64,000 nucleotides of DNA. Origin: Nakamurella silvestris (GTDB lineage Bacteria; Actinomycetota; Actinomycetes; Mycobacteriales; Nakamurellaceae). Below are positions 27,154 through 35,707 of the stretch, piece by piece. The position numbers were made by a program, and so were the translations under genes. Positions within the stretch are counted from its first letter, which is position 1, and each line of letters starts with the position of its first letter. Below the pieces are notes generated by a model, which was not told the DNA's origin, searched no databases, and was given only the letters and a program-made list of their open reading frames with translations. The DNA lies in the NCBI GenBank assembly GCA_003576535.1, contig QXCQ01000234.1, positions 34,138-98,137 on the forward strand, given 5' to 3'.

Positions 27154-27990
27154 TCAGTCGCGGCGCGGGATCACCATCGGCACACCGGTACGCGGGTGCG
27201 GGAACACCTCGACCTCGTGCTGGTAGACCGCGCTGAGAAGGTCAGCGGTGAACACCTCCGCGGCCGGACCCTCGGCGACCACCCGTGACCGGTCGAGCAC
27301 CGCCACCCGGTGGGCGTAGGCCCCGGCCAGTTCCAGATCGTGCAGGACCACGACCACGCCCTTGCCTGCGGCCGCCTGTTCTCGGGCGATCCGCAGCACC
27401 AGTTCCTGATGCCGGATGTCCAGGGCCGCTGTCGGCTCGTCCAACAGGAGCAGATCCGCCTGCTGGGCCAGGGTTTTCGCCAGGGCGACCCGGGCCCGTT
27501 CGCCCCCGGACAGGGTGTTGAAGGCGCGTCCGGCGAAGTCAGCCACCTGGCAGTCCGTGACGGCCTGTCGCACGACTGCCTCGTCCTGGTCGGTCTGTGA
27601 GGTGCCGGACCAGGGGGTCCGGCCCATGGCGATCACCTCGGCGCAGGTGAACGGGAAGGACAGGGCCACCGACTGCGGGAGGACCGCGCGGCGCATGGCC
27701 CGCTCGACCGGGGTCCACCCGCCGATGGGCCGATCGGCCAGCAGGACCTGGCCCCGGCCGGGGACCAGATCTCCGGCCAGCGCACCGAGCAGCGTCGATT
27801 TCCCGGCTCCGTTCGGGCCGACCAGGGCGATCACCTCACCGGCCCGGACGGTCAACGAGACCTCGTCCAGGATCCGGCGTCCGCCCAGCTCCACCACCAG
27901 ATCCGTGGCCGTGAGGAGGATGTCACCCGGGTTGGTGGCCGCCGGTTGCCGCGGGCGGTGGACGAGACCGCCGAGCAGGTTCATCCCCAA
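27154..27990 (-). CDS. hmuV: haem ABC transporter ATP-binding protein
   Basis: 278 aa from ATG 27990, overlapping the end of hmuU by 10 bp. ABC ATPase of the Fe3+-siderophore/haem/B12 class: Walker A ALVGPNGAGKSTLLGAL, Q-loop RAVLPQSVAL, signature LSGGERARVALAKTLAQ, Walker B LLLLDEPTAALD, switch VVVLHDLELAGAYA. The C-terminus VYQHEVEVFPHPRTGVPMVIPRRD is like that of HmuV. It powers haem import through HmuU and is the last gene of the leftward hmuOTUV unit. Confidence 0.93.
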   Translation of the reverse strand: MGMNLLGGLVHRPRQPAATNPGDILLTATDLVVELGGRRILDEVSLTVRAGEVIALVGPNGAGKSTLLGALAGDLVPGRGQVLLADRPIGGWTPVERAMRRAVLPQSVALSFPFTCAEVIAMGRTPWSGTSQTDQDEAVVRQAVTDCQVADFAGRAFNTLSGGERARVALAKTLAQQADLLLLDEPTAALDIRHQELVLRIAREQAAAGKGVVVVLHDLELAGAYAHRVAVLDRSRVVAEGPAAEVFTADLLSAVYQHEVEVFPHPRTGVPMVIPRRD

Positions 27991-29084
27991 CCCCCGGCGC
28001 GGGAACGGGTGCGCAACAACAGGTAGAAGAAGAACGGGCCGCCGACCAGAGCGGTCAGCACACCGAGCGGAAGCTCCTGGGAGGGCACGATCGTGCGGGC
28101 GATCAGGTCGGCGAGCACCAGGACCAGGGCGCTGCCGATGGCACTGGCCGGCACCAGCAAGCGGTGACCGGGTCCGGCGATCATCCGGATCAGGTGGGGG
28201 ACGACGAGTCCGACGAAGGCGATGACGCCGGTGAAGGCCACCCCGGAGGCGACGAGCAGCGCCACCACCACGATCAGCTTGATCCGCAGCCGCTCGACAT
28301 CGACACCGAGGTGGCGGGCGGGTGTCTCACCCAGGGCCAACAGGTCCAGCTTGCCGGCCGATCCCATGGCCACGGCCAGGCCCACGAGCAGACAGGGCAG
28401 GACCACCCAGATCGTCGCCCAGGAGGAGCCGGACAGGGAACCCAGGTTCCAGAATGCGATGTCGCGCAGGGCGGAGTCGTCGGAGATGAAGGTGAAGAAA
28501 CCGATCACCGCCCCGGTGAGGGCGTTGACGGCGATACCGGTCAGGATCAACGTGACGACCTCCGACCGGCCACGCGATCGGGAGAGTGCATACACGAACA
28601 GGGTTGTCACCAGACCGCCGACGAACGCCGCGGCCGCGATCGTCCAGTTGCCGAGGGTGGAGATGCCGAAGACGATCACGGTGAAGGCACCGACGGCCGC
28701 GCCGGAGGACACCCCGATGACACCCGGCTCGGCGAGCGGGTTCCCGAAGACACCCTGCATCAGCGCGCCCGCGCAGCCCAGGGCCATTCCGACCAGGACC
28801 GCCATCAGCACCCGCGGGAAACGTACCGACCACAGGGTGTAATACCCCTGGGGGTCGGCGGGCAGGGAGAAGGCGGTGGGCAGGCGGTCGAAACCCAGCT
28901 GCCACAGGATCGACCCGATGACCTCACCGGGAGAGGTGGGCACCTGGCCGATGCCGGCGGCGAACAGACAAGCGACGATCAGCGCGATGGTGAGGATCGG
29001 CAGCAGTACGGAAGCGCGCATCCGACGCACCGTGGCCGGTGCGGTGGTCACGGCCGTTTGCGAGGAGGAAACGGTTGTTGCCAT
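27981..29084 (-). CDS. hmuU: haem ABC transporter permease
   Basis: 367 aa from ATG 29084. About ten transmembrane helices in BtuC/FecCD arrangement: [36 protein letters not shown] near the first third, ALGETPARHLGVDVERLR in a cytosolic loop, and the coupling helix VGLVVPHLIRMIAGPGHRLLVPASA. ATP-binding partner HmuV overlaps its 3' end and the binding protein HmuT ends 8 bp upstream. Part of the haem importer. Confidence 0.93.
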   Translation of the reverse strand: MATTVSSSQTAVTTAPATVRRMRASVLLPILTIALIVACLFAAGIGQVPTSPGEVIGSILWQLGFDRLPTAFSLPADPQGYYTLWSVRFPRVLMAVLVGMALGCAGALMQGVFGNPLAEPGVIGVSSGAAVGAFTVIVFGISTLGNWTIAAAAFVGGLVTTLFVYALSRSRGRSEVVTLILTGIAVNALTGAVIGFFTFISDDSALRDIAFWNLGSLSGSSWATIWVVLPCLLVGLAVAMGSAGKLDLLALGETPARHLGVDVERLRIKLIVVVALLVASGVAFTGVIAFVGLVVPHLIRMIAGPGHRLLVPASAIGSALVLVLADLIARTIVPSQELPLGVLTALVGGPFFFYLLLRTRSRAGGWG

Positions 29085-29092
29085 GGACTTTC

Positions 29093-30223
29093 TCAGGTTC
29101 CTGTCCGGTACACGGCCCGTGCCAGGGCCTGCACCATCTCGCCGGTACGGGGACCGAAGGAGAGCAGCGCGCTGTCGTCCATCGCCACCACCCGGCGGTT
29201 CGCCCCGGCGGGCGTCTGGGCCACTCCGGGCAGTTTCAGCAGGCCGTCGATACCGCCGACGGAGGTCAACCCCTCGTTCATCACCAGGATGACGTCGGGG
29301 GCGGCGTTGATCAGCCCCTCACTGGTCAACGGCCGGAACTTCTTCAGCCCGATCGCGGTGCCGGCGTCCTCGGCCCCGATGGCCTCGATCATCGAATCGG
29401 CACCGGAACCGTCGCCGGCGATCAGGTAGACCCCGGCGGTCCCGCGGACGTACAGGAAGGCGACCCGCAGCTTCTCGTGGTCCTTCGGTGCGGACGCGAG
29501 CGCGGCCGACACCTGTTTCTCGGTACGGGCATTGAGCTGCATCCCCACCCCTGGAACCCCGAGGGCGGTGGCCACGGCCGAGATCCGGGGGGCGATACCG
29601 TCGAGGGACCAGGCCTCGTCGATCACCACCACTGCCACACCCGCAGCACGGATCTGATCGATCACCTCGGGGGGGCCGACGGATCCGTCCACCAGGATCA
29701 ACGTCGGGTTGAGCGCCAGGATCGGTTCGGTCGCCAGGTCGTGGCCCTGGGTCACGACCGGAAGATGTTCGGCGGCGTAGAAGGTCGAGGAGATGTCGCG
29801 GCCCACCACATGATCACCCAACCCCAGGGTGAACACGATCTCGGCGAGGGAACCGGACAGGTTCACCGCGATGATGCGATCGATCGAGGTGACCGTCACC
29901 TCGGGACCGTCTGCCGAGTGCACGGTCACCGGCAGCACCGGCTCCGGGTTGCTGACGACCGGCTGGATGTCCCGCGGGTCGAACCCCAGGTCGGCGCTGC
30001 CGTCCCCGTTGTCGGTGACGGCGGCCGTGGTGGTCTGGCCGTAGCCGGTCGGCAGCGGGCGGATGGAGCATCCGGCGGCTGCCACCAGCAGGACCAGTAC
30101 CAGGGCGACCGGTCGCCACAGCCGTCGGTGTCCGTTGCGGACACCGACGACTGCGGGCTGACTTTCCGGGGAGGTGCTCGGGGAGGTTCCCGGGGAGATG
30201 GTCAGTGGCACAACAAGATTCAC
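29093..30223 (-). CDS. hmuT: haem-binding ABC transporter lipoprotein
   Basis: 376 aa from GTG 30223, which overlaps the haem oxygenase stop (GTGA). A long N-region precedes the lipobox LLVAAAGC (Cys ~51), so it is a lipoprotein. Two lobes of the BtuF/FhuD class follow: RIIAVNLSGSLAEIVFTLGLGDHVVGRD, AAEHLPVVTQGHDLATEPILALNPTLILVD, then NEGLTSVGGIDGLLKLPGVAQTPAGANRRVVAMDDSALLSFGPR. This matches HmuT of corynebacteria, which binds one haem via Tyr and His. Position between haem oxygenase and permease supports the substrate. Confidence 0.92.
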   Translation of the reverse strand: MNLVVPLTISPGTSPSTSPESQPAVVGVRNGHRRLWRPVALVLVLLVAAAGCSIRPLPTGYGQTTTAAVTDNGDGSADLGFDPRDIQPVVSNPEPVLPVTVHSADGPEVTVTSIDRIIAVNLSGSLAEIVFTLGLGDHVVGRDISSTFYAAEHLPVVTQGHDLATEPILALNPTLILVDGSVGPPEVIDQIRAAGVAVVVIDEAWSLDGIAPRISAVATALGVPGVGMQLNARTEKQVSAALASAPKDHEKLRVAFLYVRGTAGVYLIAGDGSGADSMIEAIGAEDAGTAIGLKKFRPLTSEGLINAAPDVILVMNEGLTSVGGIDGLLKLPGVAQTPAGANRRVVAMDDSALLSFGPRTGEMVQALARAVYRTGT

Positions 30224-30942
30224 ATCGCAGCCTGGCGCTGAACTTCCAGTTCGTCGAAGAGGGCGACATTGAGGCGGTAGGCCTCGACCACCTCGGTGAT
30301 CAGGGCCTCCTGCTCGACCTCGTCCAGCGGCAGGGCGTCCAGGGCCGCGCGGTAGGTGTCCTTGAAGGCACCCAGCGGGCCGAGGTCGGCGAACTCGTAG
30401 AAGGCGACCCGGTCGGACTCGATGAACCCGAAATGGTTCACCAGGCGCTTGCGGATCATCTGTCCACCGGACAGGTCACCCATGTACCGGGTGTAGGCGT
30501 GGGCGATGTAGTGCCTGGCTGCGGCATTGGCATCGTCCAGGGCGGGGGTCTTGATGCGGGCGACGTAGGCGGCGGTCGCGGGGGAGGGGGTGATGTGCTG
30601 CTGCCATCCGGCACCCAACAGCGAGGCCAGGTCTTTGGCAAGGGCATCCTCACGGTTGAGGCCCTGGTGGATCAGCGGGCCGGCGATCGGATCCTCGGCC
30701 AGCGGTCCGGCCGTGGCCTCGAGGGCCTGGTAGATGAAGTAGTGCGCGGTCGTCATCGCTGCGTAGTCGGCCAGGGTCAACTCGCCGCGGAACAGGGCGT
30801 GGATGAAACCCTCACCCTCGGCCTGGGCGTGGTTCCCCCAGGTGCGCTGGCGGATCAGCGCCGAGAAGGTGTTCGCCTCATCGGATTCCGGCAGCGGGCG
30901 GCGGGTGGCCACCGGGTGGGGGCTCGATTCGTTGCGGGTCAT
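30220..30942 (-). CDS. hmuO: haem oxygenase (biliverdin-producing)
   Basis: 240 aa from ATG 30942, with AGAAGGA 6 nt upstream; a longer frame starts at 31029 but has no site. The proximal haem ligand His lies in TWGNHAQAEG. The distal helix signature is YTRYMGDLSGGQMIRKRL, with the Gly residues over haem and the Asp of the water network. All-alpha, ~225 aa core, as in HmuO of C. diphtheriae. It opens imported haem to biliverdin, CO and iron; electrons come from a reductase not in this window. First gene of the leftward haem operon, directly downstream of the iron boxes. Confidence 0.95.
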   Translation of the reverse strand: MTRNESSPHPVATRRPLPESDEANTFSALIRQRTWGNHAQAEGEGFIHALFRGELTLADYAAMTTAHYFIYQALEATAGPLAEDPIAGPLIHQGLNREDALAKDLASLLGAGWQQHITPSPATAAYVARIKTPALDDANAAARHYIAHAYTRYMGDLSGGQMIRKRLVNHFGFIESDRVAFYEFADLGPLGAFKDTYRAALDALPLDEVEQEALITEVVEAYRLNVALFDELEVQRQAAM

Positions 30943-31076
30943 GGAATTCCTTCTCGGGCGTGCGGGAGGTCTGACGGCGATGCGAGGTGATCTTCGATCG
31001 TAATGAACTGCCCGCCTGTGCAGGTACACGCAGGTGAGGCGTTGTGGTGATGATGACAGAGTTTGGTGAGGGTAAG

Positions 31077-31095
31077 TAAGGCAACGCTATCTTAT
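31077..31095. promoter_or_regulatory. IdeR/DtxR box 1 (weaker)
   Basis: TAAGGCAACGCTATCTTAT agrees with 14 of 19 positions of the DtxR-type sequence TTAGGCAAGGCTAACCTAA. It lies one base from the stronger box, giving a 20-bp centre spacing (two helical turns) in the divergent haem control region. Confidence 0.55.
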
Positions 31096-31096
31096 G

Positions 31097-31115
31097 TTAG
31101 GTTCGGCTCACCTAG
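31097..31115. promoter_or_regulatory. IdeR/DtxR iron box 2 (strong)
   Basis: TTAGGTTCGGCTCACCTAG matches 17 of 19 positions of the actinobacterial iron-box form TTAGGTTAGGCTCACCTAA. It lies 18 bp before the ATG of the first rightward surface protein and about 155 bp from hmuO, so one repressor array can control both directions. Iron-dependent repression is the expected behaviour. Confidence 0.85.
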
Positions 31116-31133
31116 CGCACAGAAGGATGACAG

Positions 31134-32096
31134 ATGCCTGCGGTTCCAGCATTGCCCTGCCCATCGGCCGCCGATCGTCGGATCGGCCGTCCCGTACTGA
31201 AGGGTTCGCTGGTGTTCGCCGCACTCACCGCCCTGTTGTTCGGCCTGATCGCCCCCGCTTCCGCCCTCGCCTCCGAACCGGTGTCGGTCTCCGACGGCAC
31301 CCGCACCCTGACCGTCTCCGTCGCCGAGAACGTCGATCCGGCCGGCCAGAAGGTCACCGTGACCGGTGACGGCTTCGACGAGTCGAAGGGCATCTACGTC
31401 GCCTTCTGCGTCGACACCGGGCCTGGCAAGGTCCCCACGCCCTGTCTCGGCGGCGTCGACATGGAAGGCACCACCGGCGGTTCCGTCTGGATCTCCTCCA
31501 ACCCGCCGCCCTACGGCGAGGGCCTGGCCCTGCCCTACGAGACCGGCGGATCCTTCGCGGTATCACTCAACCTGGCCGCCGTCGACGAGATCAACGGCGT
31601 CGACTGCCGCGCAGTCGCCTGCGTCGTGACCAGCCGCAACGACCACACCCGGTCGGGCGACCGGTCCCAGGATCTGCGCATCCCGGTGACCTTCGCCGAA
31701 TCCGGCGCGGCGGTGCCCCCGGCGTCCTCGAGTGCCCCGGCGAAGCCCACCAAGACCGCTGCGCCGACGTCGAGCAGCGCGGCCGCGGCCACCTCCGATG
31801 CCGTCACCACCCCGGACGCCCCGCCCTCCGGTGTCATCTCCTCCGGTGTCGCACCGACCAGCGGCTCGGCCTCGACGGAGACCTCGGCCGCCGGTTCCGT
31901 CGAGGGGACCGACACCGCCGCGGCTACCAGCGCGGCTTCGGAGTCGGAGGTCACGCCGAGCACCGCAGGGGTCGACACCGTGGCGGCACCGGAGTCCACC
32001 TCCAACACCGGCTGGATCATCGGCGTGATCGCCGTCGTCGTGGTCGGTCTGATCATCGTCCTCATCACGCGCAAGCGACGGGAGCAGTACCCATGA
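31134..32096 (+). CDS. membrane-anchored neocarzinostatin-fold surface protein
   Basis: 320 aa from ATG 31134 (AAGGA 7 nt upstream). Signal peptide ~1-46 (LVFAALTALLFGLIAPASALA). The extracellular domain ~50-188 has neocarzinostatin-like signatures: VTVTGDGF, GIYVAFCVDTGPG, GGSVWIS, GSFAVSLNL and VDCRAVACVV. The cysteines fall as two likely pairs (C92/C104 and C158/C163), the second with the 5-residue spacing of Cys88-Cys93 in neocarzinostatin. A Ser/Thr/Ala-rich stalk (~195-290), one TM (~293-313) and the tail RKRREQYP follow. It starts the rightward haem operon behind the iron boxes; haem capture is inferred from context. Confidence 0.78.
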   Translation: MPAVPALPCPSAADRRIGRPVLKGSLVFAALTALLFGLIAPASALASEPVSVSDGTRTLTVSVAENVDPAGQKVTVTGDGFDESKGIYVAFCVDTGPGKVPTPCLGGVDMEGTTGGSVWISSNPPPYGEGLALPYETGGSFAVSLNLAAVDEINGVDCRAVACVVTSRNDHTRSGDRSQDLRIPVTFAESGAAVPPASSSAPAKPTKTAAPTSSSAAAATSDAVTTPDAPPSGVISSGVAPTSGSASTETSAAGSVEGTDTAAATSAASESEVTPSTAGVDTVAAPESTSNTGWIIGVIAVVVVGLIIVLITRKRREQYP

Positions 32097-32401
32097 CCTG
32101 GCTCACCCCCGAGGTGATCGGTGCGATCAAGAAGCACATGAACAGCGATCACGTGGGCGACAACCTGCTGATCGTCCGGGCTCTCGGGGAGGCACCGACG
32201 GCCACGTCCGCCGAACTCACCGACCTTGACCTGACGGCCGCCGAATTCACCGTCACCGTCGACGGACAACCCGTCGTCGTCCAGATCCCCTGGCAGCAAC
32301 CATTGGCCGACCGTGCGCAGATCCGCGCCGAGGTCGTCCGGATGTACCACGAGGCCTGCGATCGCCTGGGCGTCGCGCCGCGAACCGAGGAGCAGCACTG
32401 A
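32093..32401 (+). CDS. stand-alone DUF2470 (HugZ C-terminal-like) protein
   Basis: 102 aa; the ATG overlaps the preceding stop (ATGA), so translation is coupled. The family motif IKKHMNSDHVGDNLLIVRAL (His and Asp conserved) is near the N-terminus, with the domain ending AQIRAEVVRMYHEACDRLG. DUF2470 usually forms the C-terminal part of HugZ-type haem-binding or haem-degrading proteins; here the split-barrel domain is missing. No signal peptide, so it is cytosolic despite lying among surface proteins. A haem carrier or accessory role to HmuO is a plausible inference. Confidence 0.82.
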   Translation: MTWLTPEVIGAIKKHMNSDHVGDNLLIVRALGEAPTATSAELTDLDLTAAEFTVTVDGQPVVVQIPWQQPLADRAQIRAEVVRMYHEACDRLGVAPRTEEQH

Positions 32402-32403
32402 GT

Positions 32404-33798
32404 ATGAGGAATCTCCGCCGCACCACCATCAGCACCCTGGTCACCGCCGCCCTCGGGCTGTCCTTGACCGTCACCGGTATCGCCCTCGCCGCACCCACGG
32501 CGACCACGGACCTGAACCCGGGGACGGTCAAGGCCAACCTGACCGTCACCGGCAAGGGATTCCCGGCCAACACCTCGGTGAACGCCCGGCTGAAGACCAC
32601 CAGCGCCGTCATCGCCAACCAGAGCGGCCAGTCGATCAGGATCACCCCGAAGGGCGGTGCCGCGATCGGCTGGGTCGACGGATCCCTGGCCGTCGTCAGC
32701 GGCACCGAGGTCGATGTGGTCGTGTCCGGCCTCCCGCGGGGTGCGGTCGCCGGCCCGATCACCCCGAAGAACCCGGACGGTTTCTACCTCTTCACCGCCA
32801 AGCACGTCGACAACGGTGTGAATTCCCCGGCGGTGGGCGGAATCTCGATGGAGGGGTCCAGCGAGCAGGCCTGGATCACCAACAACCCGATCGGTGGCCC
32901 GTCGGTAGCCGCCGCGATCGCCGCCGACGGCAGTTCCTCCTTCGGCCTGATCATCAACAAGAGCGACACCGCCTTCGACTGCACCAATCCCACCGATGCG
33001 CCGGCCGGCTGTGACCTGTCCCTGCGGGTGGACCACCGCCAGTCCGGGAACCGCGCCTTCGACATCAAACTCCCGTTGAAGTTCGTCGCGAACGCCGCCG
33101 CGGTGCCGACCGCGGCCTTCGGCAGCAAGACCAGTACCGCAAGTGGCACCGTCGCCATCACCGCCGCCGTGCCGACCGGTCTCGGATCCGGCAGCTACGC
33201 GGTGGTCCTCACCGCCGGCGCCACCGTCACCTCCCAGCCGGTCGAGATCCTGCTGCCCTTCTGGGACTACAGGTCCGGCCTGTTCTTCCAGGACGTCGCC
33301 TGGTTGCGTGGTACCGGTATCACCACCGGCAACCCCAACGGGGACTACCAGCCGGCCGCCGCGGTGACCCGCCAGGCCATGGCGGCGTTCCTCTACCGCA
33401 CGCACCTGCTCACCCCGGGTGCGAAGACCGCCCCGGCCTGCACCAAGGCACCGTTCCCGGATGTCCCGGTCTCCCACCCGTTCTGCCGGGAGATCAACTG
33501 GCTCAAGGGATCCGGTATCACCGGCGGTTTCAGTGACGGAACCTTCAAGCCCGGGGCGAATGTCGAACGTCAGGCGATCGCACGTTTCCTGTACCGCATG
33601 GCCGTGCCGAACGGGACAGCACCCAAGTGCACCGGCAAGCCCTTCACCGACGTCGGGATCACCCATCCTTTCTGCGGTGAGATCAGGTGGATGAAGGCCA
33701 AGGGCATCAGCACCGGCGCCAACGGCAAGTTCTCCCCGGTCGACAATGTCGCCCGCGATGCGATGGCCGCGTTCCTGCACCGCTTCAACGCCCTCTAG
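32404..33798 (+). CDS. secreted neocarzinostatin-like domain plus three SLH repeats
   Basis: 464 aa from ATG 32404 (CGAGGAGC upstream), 2 bp after the DUF2470 stop. Signal peptide 1-30 (ending ALAAPTA). The ligand-type domain ~38-228 has VTGKGFPAN, NPDGFYLF, SPAVGGISMEG, AWITNNP, a cysteine pair at ~192 and 203, and LRVDHRQSGNRAFDIKLPLKF. An Ig-like linker follows (~230-288). The three SLH repeats are ~292-332, ~346-398 and ~412-460, with WLRGTGITTG, WLKGSGITGGFSDGTFKPG and WMKAKGISTG and ending FLYR/FLHR. SLH repeats tether proteins to cell-wall polymers. Expected to sit in the wall as part of the haem relay. Confidence 0.82.
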   Translation: MRNLRRTTISTLVTAALGLSLTVTGIALAAPTATTDLNPGTVKANLTVTGKGFPANTSVNARLKTTSAVIANQSGQSIRITPKGGAAIGWVDGSLAVVSGTEVDVVVSGLPRGAVAGPITPKNPDGFYLFTAKHVDNGVNSPAVGGISMEGSSEQAWITNNPIGGPSVAAAIAADGSSSFGLIINKSDTAFDCTNPTDAPAGCDLSLRVDHRQSGNRAFDIKLPLKFVANAAAVPTAAFGSKTSTASGTVAITAAVPTGLGSGSYAVVLTAGATVTSQPVEILLPFWDYRSGLFFQDVAWLRGTGITTGNPNGDYQPAAAVTRQAMAAFLYRTHLLTPGAKTAPACTKAPFPDVPVSHPFCREINWLKGSGITGGFSDGTFKPGANVERQAIARFLYRMAVPNGTAPKCTGKPFTDVGITHPFCGEIRWMKAKGISTGANGKFSPVDNVARDAMAAFLHRFNAL

Positions 33799-33869
33799 AC
33801 ACCGGCGAATCTCTTTCGTCCCCGCATTTTTCGATATTCAGCACATCCGGAACCAGGAAGGCAACGCGC

Positions 33870-35525
33870 TTGACGACAACGCGCTCCACCATCAACCGGC
33901 CCCGCACGGGCCCCTCACGACTGCACCGCTGGGGTGGCACGACCGCGGTCGCGGCCGTGGTCCTCGGCGGTTTCCTCGCCGGTGGGCAGGGCACGGCCGC
34001 GGCCGAGCAGTCCGCCCCCGAGCCCACCTCGGCAGCCTCCTTCACCTGGCGGATCTCCGAGTACGTGACCAGCTGGCTGCCGGGCGGTACCCCTGGAACT
34101 CAGGGCACCAGCACCGAGTCCGGGCACGTCACCCGGGCGAACAACGGTTCCGGCTGGACCTTCACCGACGGTGTGCGTTCGGTGTCGGCGGCCGGCGTGA
34201 CCACCATCGCCTTCGATGCCACGGTGGACATCCGCCCGTACACCAACTTCGGCATCCCGACCGTTCAGATCCTGATCAAGAACCCGGTCCTGTCGGTGGA
34301 CGCCGCTGGAACCGGAACGCTGAAGGCAACGGTCAGCTCGGTCGGCCAGACCACCTCCACCCCTGCCGTGGTCGCCACCCTGGCCGACTTCACCGGTGCC
34401 ACGGTCACCCCGGACGGCACGAACCCGGCCCTGTCGACGTTCGCCGCCACCCCGTCCTACGCCGGAACCGGTGTCGCCCCGCGGGTGGATTCCTTCCCGG
34501 TGACCTTCGTCAACGCGCTCGATGCGTCGTTGCAGCCGTTCTTCTTCGCCACGGGAAGCACGAGCGGTGATCCGAAGAAGGTCGCGGCCCCGATCTCCGG
34601 TCAGTGGACCGCACCCGGCATCACCGTCGCCGGCGACGGCAGCCCCCTGCCCTGGGGCACCAGCACCCTGAACATCACCGGCAAGGGCTACAACCCGGCC
34701 TCGCCGGGTGTGTACCTGGCCGTCGGACCGGTCGATGTCCGCACCACCAACCCGACGGACTGGAACACCAACGCAGCCCTGTACTCGGCCTTCGCCTGGG
34801 TTCGCGGAGGAGCCGGCGGAGACATCGCCGCGGACGGTTCCTTCACCACCACGCTCGACGTGAAGCCGGTCCCCGGTCAGAGCAAGTACGCCGTCTACAC
34901 CTTCCGCGCCCACGGCATGCCGGACCGCAGCCAGGATTCGGCGACCGCGCCGTTCGAGTTCCGTTTCCCGTTCCCGGACTACCCGGCCGCCGGTGAATTC
35001 GCCGCCCCGATCGCCTGGATGGCGCAGGAGGGCATCTCCACCGGCTTCGAGGTTCCCGGGTACTCCACCCGTGAGTTCAAGCCGAACGACAACGCTGCCC
35101 GCGACGCCGCTGCCGCCTTCTTCTACCGTCTGGCCGGCAAGCCCGCCACCCCTGCCTGCACCACTGCGCCGTTCACCGATGTCAAGGTGAACCACCAGTT
35201 CTGCAAGGAGATCAGCTGGGCGAAGTCCGTCGGTCTGATCAACGGTTTCACCACCGGCAAGTACCACTCGGCCGACCCCATCGACCGCGCCGCCTTCGCC
35301 GCGATCACCTACCGTTTCGCCAACAACGGTGCCCGGGCACCCAAGTGCACCAGCCAGCCCTTCACCGATGTGAAGGTCAAGGACGAGTTCTGCGGCGAGA
35401 TCGCCTGGGCTGCCGCCCAGGGGATCACCAAGGGACACGATGACGGGACCTTCCTGCCGAACGAGAAGATCACCCGCCAGGCCCTGGCCGCGTTCCTCTA
35501 CCGCCTGACCCACCCGGCGGTCTGA
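33870..35525 (+). CDS. HtaA-type haem-binding domain protein with SLH repeats
   Basis: 551 aa from TTG 33870, chosen because AGGAAGG lies 8 nt upstream and the following residues form a signal peptide (ending ~45 at GTAAA). Residues ~57-215 resemble the HtaA domain (PF04213): FTWRISEYVTSWL, FTDGVRSV, TTIAFDATVDI, VQILIKNPVLSV, GTGTLKATV, VVATLADFTGATVT. Tyr65 sits where the haem-ligand Tyr of corynebacterial HtaA lies; the partner His segment reads IRPYTNFG and has no His. A neocarzinostatin-like domain without cysteines (~250-368) and three SLH repeats (~371-421, 435-484, 496-546) follow. Probably a wall-bound haem receptor. Confidence 0.8.
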   Translation: MTTTRSTINRPRTGPSRLHRWGGTTAVAAVVLGGFLAGGQGTAAAEQSAPEPTSAASFTWRISEYVTSWLPGGTPGTQGTSTESGHVTRANNGSGWTFTDGVRSVSAAGVTTIAFDATVDIRPYTNFGIPTVQILIKNPVLSVDAAGTGTLKATVSSVGQTTSTPAVVATLADFTGATVTPDGTNPALSTFAATPSYAGTGVAPRVDSFPVTFVNALDASLQPFFFATGSTSGDPKKVAAPISGQWTAPGITVAGDGSPLPWGTSTLNITGKGYNPASPGVYLAVGPVDVRTTNPTDWNTNAALYSAFAWVRGGAGGDIAADGSFTTTLDVKPVPGQSKYAVYTFRAHGMPDRSQDSATAPFEFRFPFPDYPAAGEFAAPIAWMAQEGISTGFEVPGYSTREFKPNDNAARDAAAAFFYRLAGKPATPACTTAPFTDVKVNHQFCKEISWAKSVGLINGFTTGKYHSADPIDRAAFAAITYRFANNGARAPKCTSQPFTDVKVKDEFCGEIAWAAAQGITKGHDDGTFLPNEKITRQALAAFLYRLTHPAV

Positions 35526-35555
35526 CGTTTTGGCACGCACCGACGAATGACCATC

Positions 35556-35600
35556 GGCCGCTGACGGGTCTCACCACCCGTCAGCGGCCAGTGGTGTTTT
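35556..35600 (+). terminator. intrinsic terminator with T-tract
   Basis: GGCCGCTGACGGGT and ACCCGTCAGCGGCC form a perfect 14-bp stem around CTCACC, followed after 6 nt by TTTTT. It lies 30 bp after the HtaA/SLH gene stop and would end the first rightward haem transcript, leaving the next gene with its own promoter. Confidence 0.88.
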
Positions 35601-35707
35601 TCCGCTCCGGTAGATTTTTCTTCCGGAGGAACCCGGGGCCCGACCGTGTCGGTGGTCTCCGGAGATGCTCGGCTTCACCCGAAGATTGACTGCTTGGAGA
35701 CTGATTC

